From Daphnia carinata (lineage: Eukaryota; Arthropoda; Branchiopoda; Diplostraca; Daphniidae): DNA of 64,000 nucleotides. Where the stretch lies: the NCBI RefSeq assembly GCF_022539665.2, contig NC_081337.1, positions 4,192,679 to 4,256,678 of the forward strand, in the 5' to 3' direction. Shown in pieces: positions 46,129-57,800 of this stretch. The translations under genes and the position numbers were made by a program. Under the pieces are notes generated by a model. It was not told the origin of the DNA and made no database searches. It saw nothing but the letters and a program-made list of their open reading frames with translations. Numbering within the stretch: position 1 is the stretch's first letter; each line of letters starts with the position of its first letter.

Positions 46129-47742
46129 ATGCAACTTACTAGGGAAGTAAAGCTTGCGTCGGCAATTGGATTAACGTTGGTTGCCATCGGATGCGTGGTT
46201 GGCTTGATATACATGGCATCGACGATGTACAAATGCCCATGTAAACAGAATTTCGCCACTATAACTCAAGGCGATAGTACAGTTGGAGGAATAGTTGTTA
46301 CTTCTCCTTATCCACTGACTACCACACCAACACCAGCTAGAGGAAATACTACTTCTCCTAACTCACTGACTACCAGACCAACAACAGTGAGAGGAAATGT
46401 TGTAACTTCCCCTAATCTACTAACAACAAGACCACCGACGACACCAGCCACCAGTTTACCTATGGCAACAACTGCAGGTTCCAAATCAAGCACAGTTAGT
46501 GGCGTATCTTCCGTATTTCACACCACAAAAAAACCGTTTACTCAACCAGCCTTGACTCCGTCTTCGGCAGGGCAAAAGAGGCCAATTAGCAGCCATACTA
46601 CTAGGCAGACTTTTGCCCCTACCACTACCAGAACACAACGCAGTACTACAAATGGAGGAATAGTTTTTACTACTCCTGTCCTGCAAACAAGAAAAACAAC
46701 AACAGCGAGTGGGCATGTTACCTCGCCAAACCTATTAACAACAAGACCACCGACGACACCAGCTACCCGATTTCCTGTAGCAACAACTGCAGGTTCCAAA
46801 CCAAGCCCAGTTATTGGCGTATCTTCCGTATTTCACACCACTAAAAAACCGTTTGTGCAACCAGCGTTGACTTCGCCTTCGGAAGGGCAAAACAGGCCAA
46901 TTAGCAGCAATGCTACTAGGCAGACTTTTGCACCTACGACGGCCAGCACACCACGCAGTACTACAGTTAGCGGAATAGCTATTACTACTCACAACCTGCA
47001 AGAACAAACGGCAGTGAATACAAGATCGACAACAGCGAGTGGAAGTCTTGTTACTTCGTCTTATCTGTTAACAACAAGACCACCGACGACACCAGCCACC
47101 CGATTACCCAGACCAGCGGTTGAAGGCGCATCTTCCATTACATACGCCACAACAGCGAAATTCGTTCCAACGGTGTCAACACCGGCTTTGGAAGGGCAAA
47201 GCACGCCATTTAGCACCAGTGCTACAAATCCTGCTGCATTGACGACTGATCGACCAACTACTGAATCTAGAACAACTCTTAGACCCAGTACTGTGAAGTC
47301 GAGCACCAGCACTGTGAACCCTGAAACTAGTACTGGTGAAGTTATTCAATTCGATTTTGAGAGATCGGTGAATGTGCTTTCACATTCAAATATTAATGAA
47401 TCGTACGTGAAAAATCAGTTCAGTACCCCGCAACTACCTATGGGGAAAAGAGGGCCATTGCCTACATCTGAAAACGAAAGCAAAGGGCCAGGTACTACTG
47501 TCGGCTCTGAAACACTTGGGTTTAGCTCCAAATGGCCTGAAAACAGAAGTCAGGTTTCTAACATTTCTGATTCCAGTAAAAAACAAGGAATCTTGAAAGT
47601 AGTTGTCTATTTGGAAGGACAAGGAGTAACTAACTCAACAAGAAACAAGCCGTTCAAAGCCACTAAAACGTTTTATGTTGACGTCGGAATGCGCAGAAAA
47701 GGGATTTTAAAATTTAATTTTGATTATTCGTTAAATGAGTAG
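46129..47742 (+). CDS. Mucin-like Thr/Ser/Pro-rich membrane protein, single exon
   Basis: Uninterrupted frame of 537 residues. A short cytoplasmic-type N-terminus (MQLTREVK) precedes one hydrophobic segment (about residues 10-31, ASAIGLTLVAIGCVVGLIYM), then CPC. This suggests a signal anchor with the rest outside the cell. Residues about 50-400 are Thr/Ser/Pro-rich and contain three diverged long repeats. Each begins near LLTTRPPTTPAT; the first two continue through SVFHTTKKPF and RQTFAPTT. Coding-level spacing is 315 and 333 bp. Dense Thr/Ser predicts heavy O-glycosylation. The last ~120 residues are not repetitive: basic, with several N-glycosylation sequons (NES, NRS, NIS, NST) and a β-rich-looking end (ILKVVVYLEGQG, KTFYVDVGMRRKG). 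The specific function is unknown. ATG context (CGAAAATG) and frame length support the start; lack of introns sets it apart from its neighbours. Confidence 0.8.
   Translation: MQLTREVKLASAIGLTLVAIGCVVGLIYMASTMYKCPCKQNFATITQGDSTVGGIVVTSPYPLTTTPTPARGNTTSPNSLTTRPTTVRGNVVTSPNLLTTRPPTTPATSLPMATTAGSKSSTVSGVSSVFHTTKKPFTQPALTPSSAGQKRPISSHTTRQTFAPTTTRTQRSTTNGGIVFTTPVLQTRKTTTASGHVTSPNLLTTRPPTTPATRFPVATTAGSKPSPVIGVSSVFHTTKKPFVQPALTSPSEGQNRPISSNATRQTFAPTTASTPRSTTVSGIAITTHNLQEQTAVNTRSTTASGSLVTSSYLLTTRPPTTPATRLPRPAVEGASSITYATTAKFVPTVSTPALEGQSTPFSTSATNPAALTTDRPTTESRTTLRPSTVKSSTSTVNPETSTGEVIQFDFERSVNVLSHSNINESYVKNQFSTPQLPMGKRGPLPTSENESKGPGTTVGSETLGFSSKWPENRSQVSNISDSSKKQGILKVVVYLEGQGVTNSTRNKPFKATKTFYVDVGMRRKGILKFNFDYSLNE
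46390..47100 (+). repeat. Three in-frame repeats of the mucin-like gene
   Basis: The conserved start ACAACAAGACCACCGACGAC recurs at 46423, 46738 and 47071, giving units of 105 and 111 codons. The third copy is the most diverged downstream of the shared start. Confidence 0.8.
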
Positions 47743-47829
47743 CCAATTTTCCACAATAGGGTACATAGCACATCACACAAAATAAGTAGTTGGAATACCT
47801 AGAAAACAAAAAATCCCAAACCGGTGCTA

Positions 47830-48340
47830 GATAAACGCAAATAATTCAAATATCACTATCGGTTTAAATGACTTAAACATCATGTCTGAATTTGAAAAGT
47901 TGAAATACCAGCAATGGATTTTAATTAGTCAAATTTTAACAATGATTTTAAGTGTTTAAATGCGACCATTGATTTTGAACAATTAATATACCAGAAATGG
48001 ATTTCAAATGATTCAATTATGAATCAAATAATCACGTATATCTTGCCTACAGCAAATAAAAATGGGGGTAGATAAAGCCTACTATATCAAATATCAGGAA
48101 CAGTTTGAATTCGTTCAGTATCATAAATGATTTTGAAAAATTTCGGTACCAGCCATGGACTTTAATTAGCCAAACATCACTAATGATTTTGAATGATTAT
48201 AACGTGAACACTGAATTTGAACAACTGAAATCCCAGCAATGGATTACGATAGTCAAGTATCTACAACTATTTTGAATGTCTTAGGTATTCTGAATTTGAA
48301 CAACTGAAATTCCAGCAGTGGATTAAAATAATGTGTTAGG
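47830..48340. repeat. Degenerate ~80-bp tandem repeat
   Basis: The core CCAGCAATGGATT with variants recurs at about 47907, 47990, 48148, 48232 and 48311. Spacings are 83, 158, 84 and 79 bp, so there are about six units of ~80 bp with one unit too diverged to show the core. Each unit also carries a (C)TGAATTTGAACAACTGAAAT-like and an AATGATTTTGAATG-like segment. It lies just 3' of the mucin-like gene. No frame is open through it. Confidence 0.75.
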
Positions 48341-49143
48341 TATCCCGATTGTTGGTTTAAAAAGCAATTACTCATATAATGATCTTCCTTCTAACAGTGG
48401 CTAGTAATATGATCATGTGTGCTGAACTTCCCTATCTCGATTGTATCTTCATTTTGCACCCGATATACAATACAATATAATTAAATAAATACCTGCAACC
48501 ATCTTAAATTTTTTTCATTCCCATTCGAATCGTGCGATCTCGTTTCAAATAAAGTCGGCGACTTATCTCTGCGAAGGAATAATCGCCGTACCGGTTCCAC
48601 TTACGACAATATTTCAATTTAAATTGATAAAGGGATGAGTCAAAACTGAATAAAGAACTTAGCGACCCGAAAAGTAGTCGGCAAAATTCGATGGCCCGAT
48701 CCAATAGTGCTGAAAAATTAGTCGTAGCGGCAAGTCGGACTTATGCGTGCAGTATAACCTAAAACAAGTAGTTTTTCATCAATATCGACAATTAAAATAA
48801 CCTATTTTTTTGGGGGGAAAATGTGCAAAAAATGAAATTAAACTATATCCGATGAAAACATCGAGAAAACATGGCCAAAGACCACAGCATTTCATATACA
48901 TTCAAAAGAATCTATTTACAAGACATTTGATTGAAAACTTAAACATCATAACGACCATTTGGAACTCCTCGCTATGCCCAGCTCTTTGATAATCCTAGTA
49001 AAGGCATTTTAGAATGTAGAGCCTAAATTTACGCATGTTGCATAGTAACTTTGTGGCGTCAGCATGAGTAGCTAAATAAAATATTAACCGCTCTCTCAGA
49101 AAAGGTAAACCACAACCTTCTTTTATTCATGAGATGCAAAAGC
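48341..49143. other. Intergenic DNA before the cuticle gene
   Basis: AT-rich and unusually free of long homopolymers compared with the first half of the window. No gene recognised; upstream control region of the cuticle gene by position. Confidence 0.5.
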
Positions 49144-49196
49144 TATATATGTTAGGAGTATCGGAATCCTCTTATCATTCTCCCCACAGCTCAGTT
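49144..49196 (+). promoter_or_regulatory. Candidate core promoter of the cuticle gene
   Basis: TATATAT at 49144-49150 and a TCAGTT initiator (arthropod type) at 49191-49196, about 53 bp before the Met-Lys exon. The 47-bp TATA-to-initiator gap is longer than usual, so the initiator is the stronger element. Confidence 0.45.
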
Positions 49197-49248
49197 GCGA
49201 GCCAGAACGCCCTTTTACAACCAGTGTATATGTGACCAACGTTATAGT

Positions 49249-49752
49249 ATGAAGGTAATTGAGAGTGAATTGTTGCAATTGTAAATTTATTTTTTCTGGC
49301 TCGTCATTTTCATCGATAGGAGATTATCGTTTTCTGTGCTCTGTTGTTGGTCAGCACGACAGTCGATACTTTTCGCTTTGAACCGCGTCACCTCAAACCA
49401 GGTTTTGAATATGTACGATCGACTTTTCTTTATTCATTTTTTTTTTGTTCTCATGCTGTGATAATATCTGTAAGCTATGTATAGATTATTAATATTTAAA
49501 TTAATTGGTATTGTTTATTACGGGATTCCTTAGCTTTTACCAGCGCCATTTGCACTTGGTGATGCCATCAAAGAAAAGTATCATGGGGACTATACTAATG
49601 AAAAGAGCGGTAATAACGTAGTTCGAAGTGGAACTTATTACACCCTCCTTCCAGACGGCCGCAAACAAGTCGTGAACTACAAAGTGGAAGACAATGGATA
49701 CATGGCCGACGTTAGGTACCAATCACTGGCAGAGAAAAATAGTTCCCATTAG
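49249..49752 (+). CDS. Cuticle protein with Rebers-Riddiford chitin-binding domain
   Basis: Small secreted structural protein of the exoskeleton. Three exons: 49249-49254 (Met-Lys only), 49320-49412 and 49534-49752, making 105 residues. The signal peptide is MKEIIVFCALLLVSTTVDTF. The chitin-binding RR consensus is in exon 3: KEKYHGDYTNEKSG, then SGTYYTLLPDGRKQVVNYKV, then DNGYMADVRY, with the conserved Gly, Tyr/aromatic and Asp-Gly-Arg positions. The exon 2 donor was set at TAT|GTACGA because it is the one that keeps phase 0 into exon 3. The nearer GT after CCAG would shift into a stop. The protein is short, with little beyond the RR domain, typical of Daphnia-type members. Expression would be expected with moulting. 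Confidence 0.88.
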
Positions 49753-51642
49753 GCCGTTCATTAATAATTCTACTGCGGAGCACGCGACAAAATGGGTTTA
49801 TTGGAAATAACGAATGAAATTAAAAAAGTTGAACATTCCGAAGCTCCGTGACTGTAAAGTCTCTGTATGTTATGTTAGTACAATGGATATAGATACATTA
49901 ACGAACGAATTTAACAGAATATTTATGTTCTGTTTGAAAAGGTGTATCTAGCATACCCTGGGTAAATGTATGTCAACTGTGCTCTACTATTTGTGTAGCG
50001 CATTGGTAATTGTTCGAAAAAAATGTATAGCTTCATTATTCTCGACTGGATAATTGCATTTGCTGTATAAAAACGTATCCTAATTTGAAGTTCCACCTTC
50101 AAGCATAATAAGCTCATTCCTTGGCGTGTTACGTGTGCCATTGTTCGTACACGAACGAAACCGGACCCAGATATTTACTTCTTCATAATACAAATTATAT
50201 TCAGTATACAATGAAACATGAATGACTTGAAACAATCATTTTTTCTCGAACTATAAGGTTGATGCCAGGTCTAGGCGTCAGAATTTTCGAACCTGGAATT
50301 GATTTGATCGAACACGTGATGCAAGGCCCAGAGGCACAATATCAGTTTTTCAATTTGCTCTTTTCAGGCAATTTTCTAACACTAATCTCCAAGAAAATAC
50401 AATTCATTATAAAAACAATTTCATTAATTTTATTTCCAGAAGATTGACTGACGTGGTCTAGGATTGGAAGCTATTAAGTGACTGAAAAAAGTACTATTCA
50501 CGCATTTGTGCGATGTTTTTAAAGCTGCAATAAAAATTATTGATTGCAAATGTTTGGTTGGATTCTTTTTTACTGCAGGACCAGGCTGCAATACATTATT
50601 TGTAAATCTATCAATTTTACCCTCGGTAAGAATATTGTATGCAGGATAATTTACATGGTAGGTCGAACCAACATTGTGGGTTGGATACTGTTCAACAAAG
50701 ATATTTCCGTGTTCTCTCTTCTTATTTTTATTTTCAAACAAGAAGCGATGGAAGTGGGGATCGCATGTAGATCACAAAAAGAAGGTTTATTCGTAAAAAA
50801 ACCTTAAAATTAATTCCATGTTTTTTTTTTCTATACTCTTGTTTCAAGGAAAACGGACAGATATTTTGGTACAATACAATTGTACTGTGGTATGCGCACA
50901 GATTTCACTGTTGGAAGTGGCAAATATTTTTATGCAACCGCTTTCCAATTGGACCTTAGATTCACGATTTATTTGGATTGCCTTCCAGAATAAGCAACTG
51001 TTTGTCAGTAAGTTTTTCCGTTTATATTTAGCACCGATTCCATTTGAAACGAAAAAAAAATTGAAATGATTTTTTTAGGTTTGGCCGTCATAACAATGCA
51101 AAGCTGAAAAATATTTCTTTGCTTAGATATCCATAAGTTATCTGTTGTAAAGCCCAAATTCGTGCAAACTATTTATTTATGACTATGCTAAACTTTGTGT
51201 TACAATGACGTGAAATGGAAAATTTGCATTGATGTGTAGCAATATACATAATGTGTTTTGTAGAGGCCGTTACAAGAATTTGTTCATTTTACAGGACTGT
51301 TATGGAACCCATCAAGTAGTACTAAAGCAACTAAAATAAATAATAAAACAAAACCAACAAAGTAAAATACCAACAGCGTTGTCATTCGATAAGCAATAAA
51401 TTAGAAAATAAGTGGAATCAACTTCTATTTTTCTTGGTAGCAAAAAAAAAAAATCACTTCGGGTTCCTAGGCCTATTTTTTAAATTGTTGCATCGATAAA
51501 GTCTGACAATTCATGATAGGCTAGGCAGTCAACATTATTACTACCTTCCTTTTTTGAAAATCGTTTGAAGCGGTATTCCCAAAGAGACGTTATTCTTTGT
51601 TTCATTTTCACTTCCCGAGTATACGCCGCAATGAATTGAAAT
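49753..51642. other. Intergenic DNA
   Basis: About 1.9 kb without a recognisable gene. Plus-strand frames at 50259-50447 and 50544-51069 lack family features and are AT-rich. No repeat family or RNA gene seen. Confidence 0.55.
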
Positions 51643-52876
51643 CTAGCTTAGACGAATGGATGGGCTATCAGTCTCGCTGGTTGCAGATTTCTCGTTGGTG
51701 GCGTGTTTGCTAGAATTGCGGGACGTCTTGTTACGCTTCGTTCGTTCTCGATGTTCTTTAATTTGCTTTGTAGCCCGCCTTGAATGAGAAGCAATCGTTT
51801 TTGTGTGATTGTCGTCCGCGGTGTTTTCGTCCTGTTTAATTAAAACAGTTGGGCGTCAATAAATTCGTTGGATAAAAGACTGGAAAGGTAGTGCGATGCC
51901 TAAAATTCTTACAACTGGAATCGCCGTTTTCTCAGCTGTGGCTGCTGATCGCTGTGATTGCGCATGTGAGTGAGCTTTACCGCTGGTATTTGAAAGCGCA
52001 TTTCCCTTTAATCTGTCAAGCACAAAAACAAAATTACTTCAAAAGGCGTTTTGAATTCATTGGATAAAACACCTCCATTATGCTTGATATATTCATTAGA
52101 ATTTAAAAAATTGAAATAACCAATCGCAATAGCTTTGGAAATGATAGGTGAACGCCCTTTTTTGCACCTCCCGTATACCTTCATCGCTTGCTAGCATTTT
52201 TTTTTATGACTGATTCCTCCACGGCCCATTTTTTGCATGACAATGATTGCGTGTATTAAAGGTACACACTCACCTGGACGCCGATTTTGCGACGTGGCTA
52301 ATGGCATCTATCCGGTTTGTCGTGGTTGGCGTCGCTTGCGCTAATACGCAAGTTTTCCGGATATGAAGTTTACGCAGCCAGTGCTCCATTTCTTTGCTAT
52401 TACACTCGCTAACGACTTCTGGCTCACTTTCCAATAGGGCCAGTTGATTACGGAAGGCATTCCTATCGAAATCATCATCGTCCCTCTCCTCGTCAAACTC
52501 GCGCGCGATTTGGTTTTTGCGATAAAATAAATGTTCGCTCACATTTTCCATGCTGAACACTTTGATGGTTGTATCACCTGGATTGTTTTTCAAGAGGGAA
52601 TTTGAGTTACCTGCACTTTATAAGAACACAATAAACGAGACATGGGAAACTCAACCGTGTAAGCTAATCTTATTATAGCACTGAATGTGTCAGGGTGTAA
52701 AAAGGAGACACTAGACGTGCGGAACATTTTTCGTTCATTTTGAATCATTGTAGGTGCAATGCGCGTGGTATGAACTGGATGTAAAATTTAATTTGCTTAC
52801 CGTGTGCCTCGACTGGAAGCTGTTGTCTAGGTTTGACTCGTCTGCTTGGAAGATCCACAAACTCCGCGTTTTCCAT
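51643..52876 (-). CDS. Uncharacterised protein, acidic and Lys/Ser-rich, four exons
   Basis: I do not recognise the family. Exons in transcript order: 52876-52801, 52610-52274, 52012-51913 and 51831-51643. They total 702 bp, or 233 residues, with all GT/AG junctions in frame. The start is the first ATG (MENAEFVDLPSRRVK). There is no signal peptide or membrane segment. The middle has an acidic stretch (EFDEERDDDDFDRNAFRNQ) and a helix-like SKEMEHWLRKLHIRK. The C-terminal third is Ser/Lys/Arg/His-rich (SRRATKQIKEHRERTKRNK) and probably disordered, with possible nuclear localisation. The acidic part plus basic tail would suit a nucleic-acid- or microtubule-associated protein, but that is a guess. 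The gene model is well supported by phase consistency. Confidence 0.75.
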
Positions 52877-54804
52877 TTTTATGTTAATAAACTATAAAAA
52901 TGCGCGAGAAGCTAAGCAACTATGAACTACAATAGACCGGACTAGCCGTCTAAGTCTGACAGTGAACTTCCACGACTGCTTCTTACGGAGGTGGACAGGT
53001 GAATGTTTCGTCCGATCGGAGGAAGGACAAATAAATGGCTCAACCTACTAGACCCTGCTGACAATGCGCGGTAGAAGAATATAAAATGATTACCTCCTCA
53101 AAAAAAAAAATTGAGCTCCATGTAAATTTGAATCAGTGGGTGGACTGAAAATGCTTAAATGTCTTTTTTTGAGCGGTGAAAACATGAAAAAGTTGTTTTG
53201 CATTGCACGACATTGCTTCATGAGGTCCGCCTTTAACCAGTGCGTGGCAACTGATTCATAACTCGTACGGGGGGTCATGAGTTGTTTTGAATGTTAGGCA
53301 GGTTATTGGTTAATTGAATGTGAAAATTGTACATCCAACCCAAAAATACAGTTAATTAGAGACGGTTTTTGACATTTTTAGCTACGTATCACAATTTGAT
53401 ATTCCGAGCCATTTGGTTCTGGAATTCGACGGTCAGAATATAACACACACAAAACCCCAATGTCTGGTCAGAATAGAGGCACGCATTGATCATCCACATT
53501 CAAAGCAAATACATGTAAATGACAAATGGCTGAAGTCGCATCAGCATGTAATATTTTAAACAGAGATAGTCTTGGTTTACATGTAAACGAGCTTTCCTGG
53601 AATCGTCATTCCAGTTCAAACATGGATAACGTACCGTACGCGCACGAGAGGTCGAACAGTACAATAAAACACGCAACAATTTGAAGTCTAAAAAGAAACG
53701 AAGAGTAGTTAGTAAACATACCTCGATTTCAACCGCATAATAGAACCTTTTCTAAATGGTTTCTACACAACTACGCAAATCCTTTCCCTCCGTTCGCAAC
53801 GATCTTGTTTGCCTGTCATCATAAACAGTGTTCTTTGATAACTAAAAAAAAATTTTTCTCCTTGTCACGCATATAACGATCGTTCTTGATAAGCAGCTCG
53901 CAATTTCGGGGTTGTCAAAACTTTTTTGCCACGCTACATTGGTAGAAAGAACAACGTACCCATTGCCCGACATGCCACTGAACTATTCCAGGGTGATCTC
54001 TCCCTTGTGAACTACCAATTCCCTACAGCCGTGCTCTCTTTCATCGAAACGCCAACATTCGATTCCAAATCCTTTCTCAAGTAATTAAAATAACGTACGT
54101 TAGAGAAAAAAAAACTTTTTGTGCAAGACTTGCTTTTTTCTTTTTCAGCAAAAATCTTCAACTAGCCTTTGGCACGTGATAACCAAGTAACGTCAAGACA
54201 GGCGAAACGGCGTCAAAAACAAAACTCCATTATACGAAAAAAAAAAAAATTTTAAGGTATAAACCGAATTTATTTTATACAAAAAAAGAAACCAGAAAGA
54301 AAAAAAGTATGTATATCATATATTTAATTTTGTCTGATTTCAATTTCAGTTAATTTTTCTTTTTTCCATTGTGATTTTTTGTTTTTCTTAAATTTTTTTT
54401 CTTGTTTTTGTTTAATGCGCTTTGTCGAAGGGAAGAATTACAGGGCCAACAAATGATGTACAGGAAAAACACACACAAAAAAAACAACATTGGAACGTAG
54501 AACTGAAAGCATAGTCTTCTTCTGCGGTGTCGAACCGTTTGCAGCTCTGCGATGAACTAAACAAATACAAAAATATAGAGTATTTCTGGATAGAATACTA
54601 TCGAAAACTGAAAAAAAAAAGGGAGGAAAAAAACGTAGTTCGCGGTAGCTCTGAAAAGAACAAAGCAGAAGAAACACAAAAAATGTGAACAAAAAGGGCA
54701 AGAAAAAAAAAAAAATTTAACAAAGGAACATGTTTTCAGTTGCCATTTTCAGTTGCATTTTGTCATTTTTAAATGAGAAAAAAAAAAGGAGGAGGATCGC
54801 ACTT
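52877..54804. other. Intergenic DNA and RhoGEF 3' UTR
   Basis: The left part is the upstream region of the uncharacterised minus-strand gene. The right part, from about 54250, is probably the 3' UTR of the RhoGEF gene. No other gene recognised. Confidence 0.5.
54270..54275 (-). terminator. Candidate poly(A) signal of the RhoGEF gene
   Basis: AATAAA on the minus strand (TTTATT on plus) about 530 bp past the stop codon, in ATAAAATAAATTCGG. Confidence 0.4.
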
Positions 54805-57800
54805 TCACAACTTCATTTCCCATAAAATAATATGGGCATCGTTGGTGTTGGCTGGACTAGGGACCGAGTTCTTCCGTTCGCCGTCCTGTTGATTTCGCTG
54901 ATACGTGTAGACGTAACCGCGGCCTCCAGAGAGCGTCAAAACAGTTCGAGGGGCATCCATCGTCGATTTCGAAGGATCTACACTGCGCTGATGTCCGCGC
55001 TTCAACGTCGACGCTTGACCGCTATTCATCGTCGACATGGTGGCGCTGGGCGTCAGTGTGTGGCTTGCGGAATCCTCCGATCCAGACGATGTTGTATAGA
55101 GGGACGATCGCGAATCAACTGACCAGTTGGAAAGATCCAGCGAGCGCGGCCGGGCCGCCTTCATATGCAATCGCCGATCAAGAGTACTCAGTTTGGCTGG
55201 AATGGCAGCTAGGTCTGGATCGCTGCGGCGTAACGTTTCATACATGCCGTTGACGGTACCAGCACCGCCTCCACCGCCCATCAAACTACTACCGTCCGAC
55301 TCTTCGTAGTCCTTGATGTTCATAAGTTCGCCGTAGAGGCCAAATATATCGCACTCGGTGGCCGTTGAAACATGACCTCTCGGTAACGTTCGTGACAAAC
55401 GTTTGGTCATCAACGGGGACGATTCTTTACTCTTGCGCCTCAAGATTAACGGACTGTCCAGCGCAGGTGAACGAGCTTTAGGCACTGTGTTGAACTGACT
55501 GGCCAATTGGCTGACGGTGATCAGGGGCTTGCTACGAGGAGACGTCGACTCATTTTCGCTTTCCTCGTGGATCGTTCCGCTGGGTGGTAGACTAGAAGCC
55601 ATCTGATGTTGCTGAACGGGCACGGAAGCGTAGGGAGTTGGAACGGGATTTTTGCTTCGCATTTGCAGCGTCAGGAACACCGTGATTGGCCCGCTGTGAG
55701 CGTGGTGAGATACGTTGGCTCGGCCACTGATGATCGGCACACCTTCCAATCGTGGTAGAGGAATACTGAGGGCTATACCCACGTTCGTCCCCACCCACAA
55801 AAGACCTTTACAGGCCATTAGGGCCGTCACGTAGACGTTCTGTGACGTTTGCTTGGAGAGCCGGTTGACATTCGAAGCCACGTTGATGTCTTGCAGGTGG
55901 CGGAACGTTTCCGTATGGTACAGACAGATGGTGCTGCTGTGGCGCAGCGAGATCCATAGACCGACACCCGAGTGAGCCATTGCCTGGATCGTTCCGCTGT
56001 GGTCTTGCTGCACACTGAAATTGCGCTGCATTATATAAAAAAAAAAATTATAATTAGCGTACGAAAACAATGATAGGACGACATCGTTCAATACCAGTGT
56101 TTCCCCCGTGATGCCGTCAAGGACAAAAACACTTCGGCCACATGCGGCGTACAATGCGGAACTGATGGGAAGTAGTGATACAACTGGCTCGTCTCCCAGC
56201 GTGACCAGCGTGGCTGGCGAGTTGAGCTCCCAGATGCCTTCACTATTGTTGCGCTTGAAAATGGCCACAGTTCCGTTGGCCAGGGCAACAAACATTTGAT
56301 CACAGTGATAACGAAGTTGAACAACAGGAGCCGGAAGATTCAACGACCCCACCTGCCCCGTTTTGCCTGGCTCATGTGCAGAATAAAGTAATATCCTGGA
56401 AAATCAAACGAAACTATGAACGATGTACGTAGCGAAAAATTTTAAATCAAACAAAATGTACCTTCGGCTTTCCGTTCCCAACCAAACCAAGTCGCCACGA
56501 ATTTGGTCCGTCGTTTCAGCATTATCATAGAGCGCGTGTGTTCCAGGCGAGAACTCGACCGACGTCACTTTGACTTCCACCAAACTAAAAGCACCAGCTG
56601 CTTTCAGAGACGGGCCGACGGGCTGTTGACTGGTCAAGAGGGTCACGTGGCTGCTGATACCGTCGCTGGTGACCACCCACAGGAAATTGTGCAGGCGCGG
56701 TGCCAAACAGCGGACACTAGGAACGGATTTCCTAACTAGAGTCGTATAGAAGCAGGCGCAACGCACCTGAATCGCAAAAATAATTCATTAAAATCCAGAG
56801 GCCAAAATTTAATAGCAGAAATTTATTTTACCTCAGTTTCATGGTGCGATCTGTAAGCGGGCAAGGATTTGACAAATAAGGGCATTTTCGTCGAAGGACG
56901 TCTCTCTTGTTCGGGTACATCCCACGAAGGGGAGTTCTTGGGATCTAAAGCCAACTGCGCCAGACGCAGTTCTTTCAGGAAAATTAAAAATGAAAGATAA
57001 TTCAATTTTCAGGGAAAGGTGGGAATCATTTTTATATGATTACCGATGACCCAATCTTTGCGGATATCGGGCGACTCTGTCTGAAATGTAAATTTCTCTT
57101 CTTTGCCCGATCGATTGCGAACGACCAACTGTAGACAACACGAATCGATCCAAGCCATTTCCTCGTCTTTTTGCTGCAGTTGCTGTTGGATCCGATTCAA
57201 AGCGGCTCTTGCTGCGACCCTATCCAAAGTCTAAACAAAAACCAAAATGCTCCGTTTTTAAATGAGAAAGAAGAACGTTTTGGTGCTACTACCTCATACT
57301 GTCCGTGAAGCGATCCAATCAACGAATCGATACGTGTAATGACGTCGTAATCGTGCATCAGTTGGTTCATCTCTTGGCAGAGATTGTCCACACCGCTAAC
57401 GGCTTCCGATGAACGTATATTAGAGCCGGATGAAAGTAGGCGGCTGAGCGTGGGAGATGTACTCGTGTCTTCCACCTGTTGACGGTTAAAACAGAAAAGC
57501 ATGAGGTAAATGAAAATGAATGAGAACTGATGATGAAAAATGAGGATTGACCTCGACGTCTGTGATGGGAAAAGCCCATTTGAGCGTGAGTCTCTCGGAA
57601 GAGTTGCGGTAATCATCTCCGGATTTGGAGGCCACCGTGACGCACACCAACAGGTCATTGAGCAACAGCAAGCGACGCTCTTTGGTCTTGGAGATCATCC
57701 CACTTTGGTTGAATTCCTGGATCATTTCCCAACAGAAAAATTTATAATTAAATGTGTTTTTTCGCATACAAAATTTTTAAATAAAATTCTAAAAGGTACC

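Noticed and set aside
50259-51069. Three plus-strand frames of 62-87 codons between the cuticle gene and the uncharacterised gene
   Set aside because: Low-complexity or AT-driven, no splice partners of matching phase, no domain. Could be pseudogene debris, but I cannot support it.
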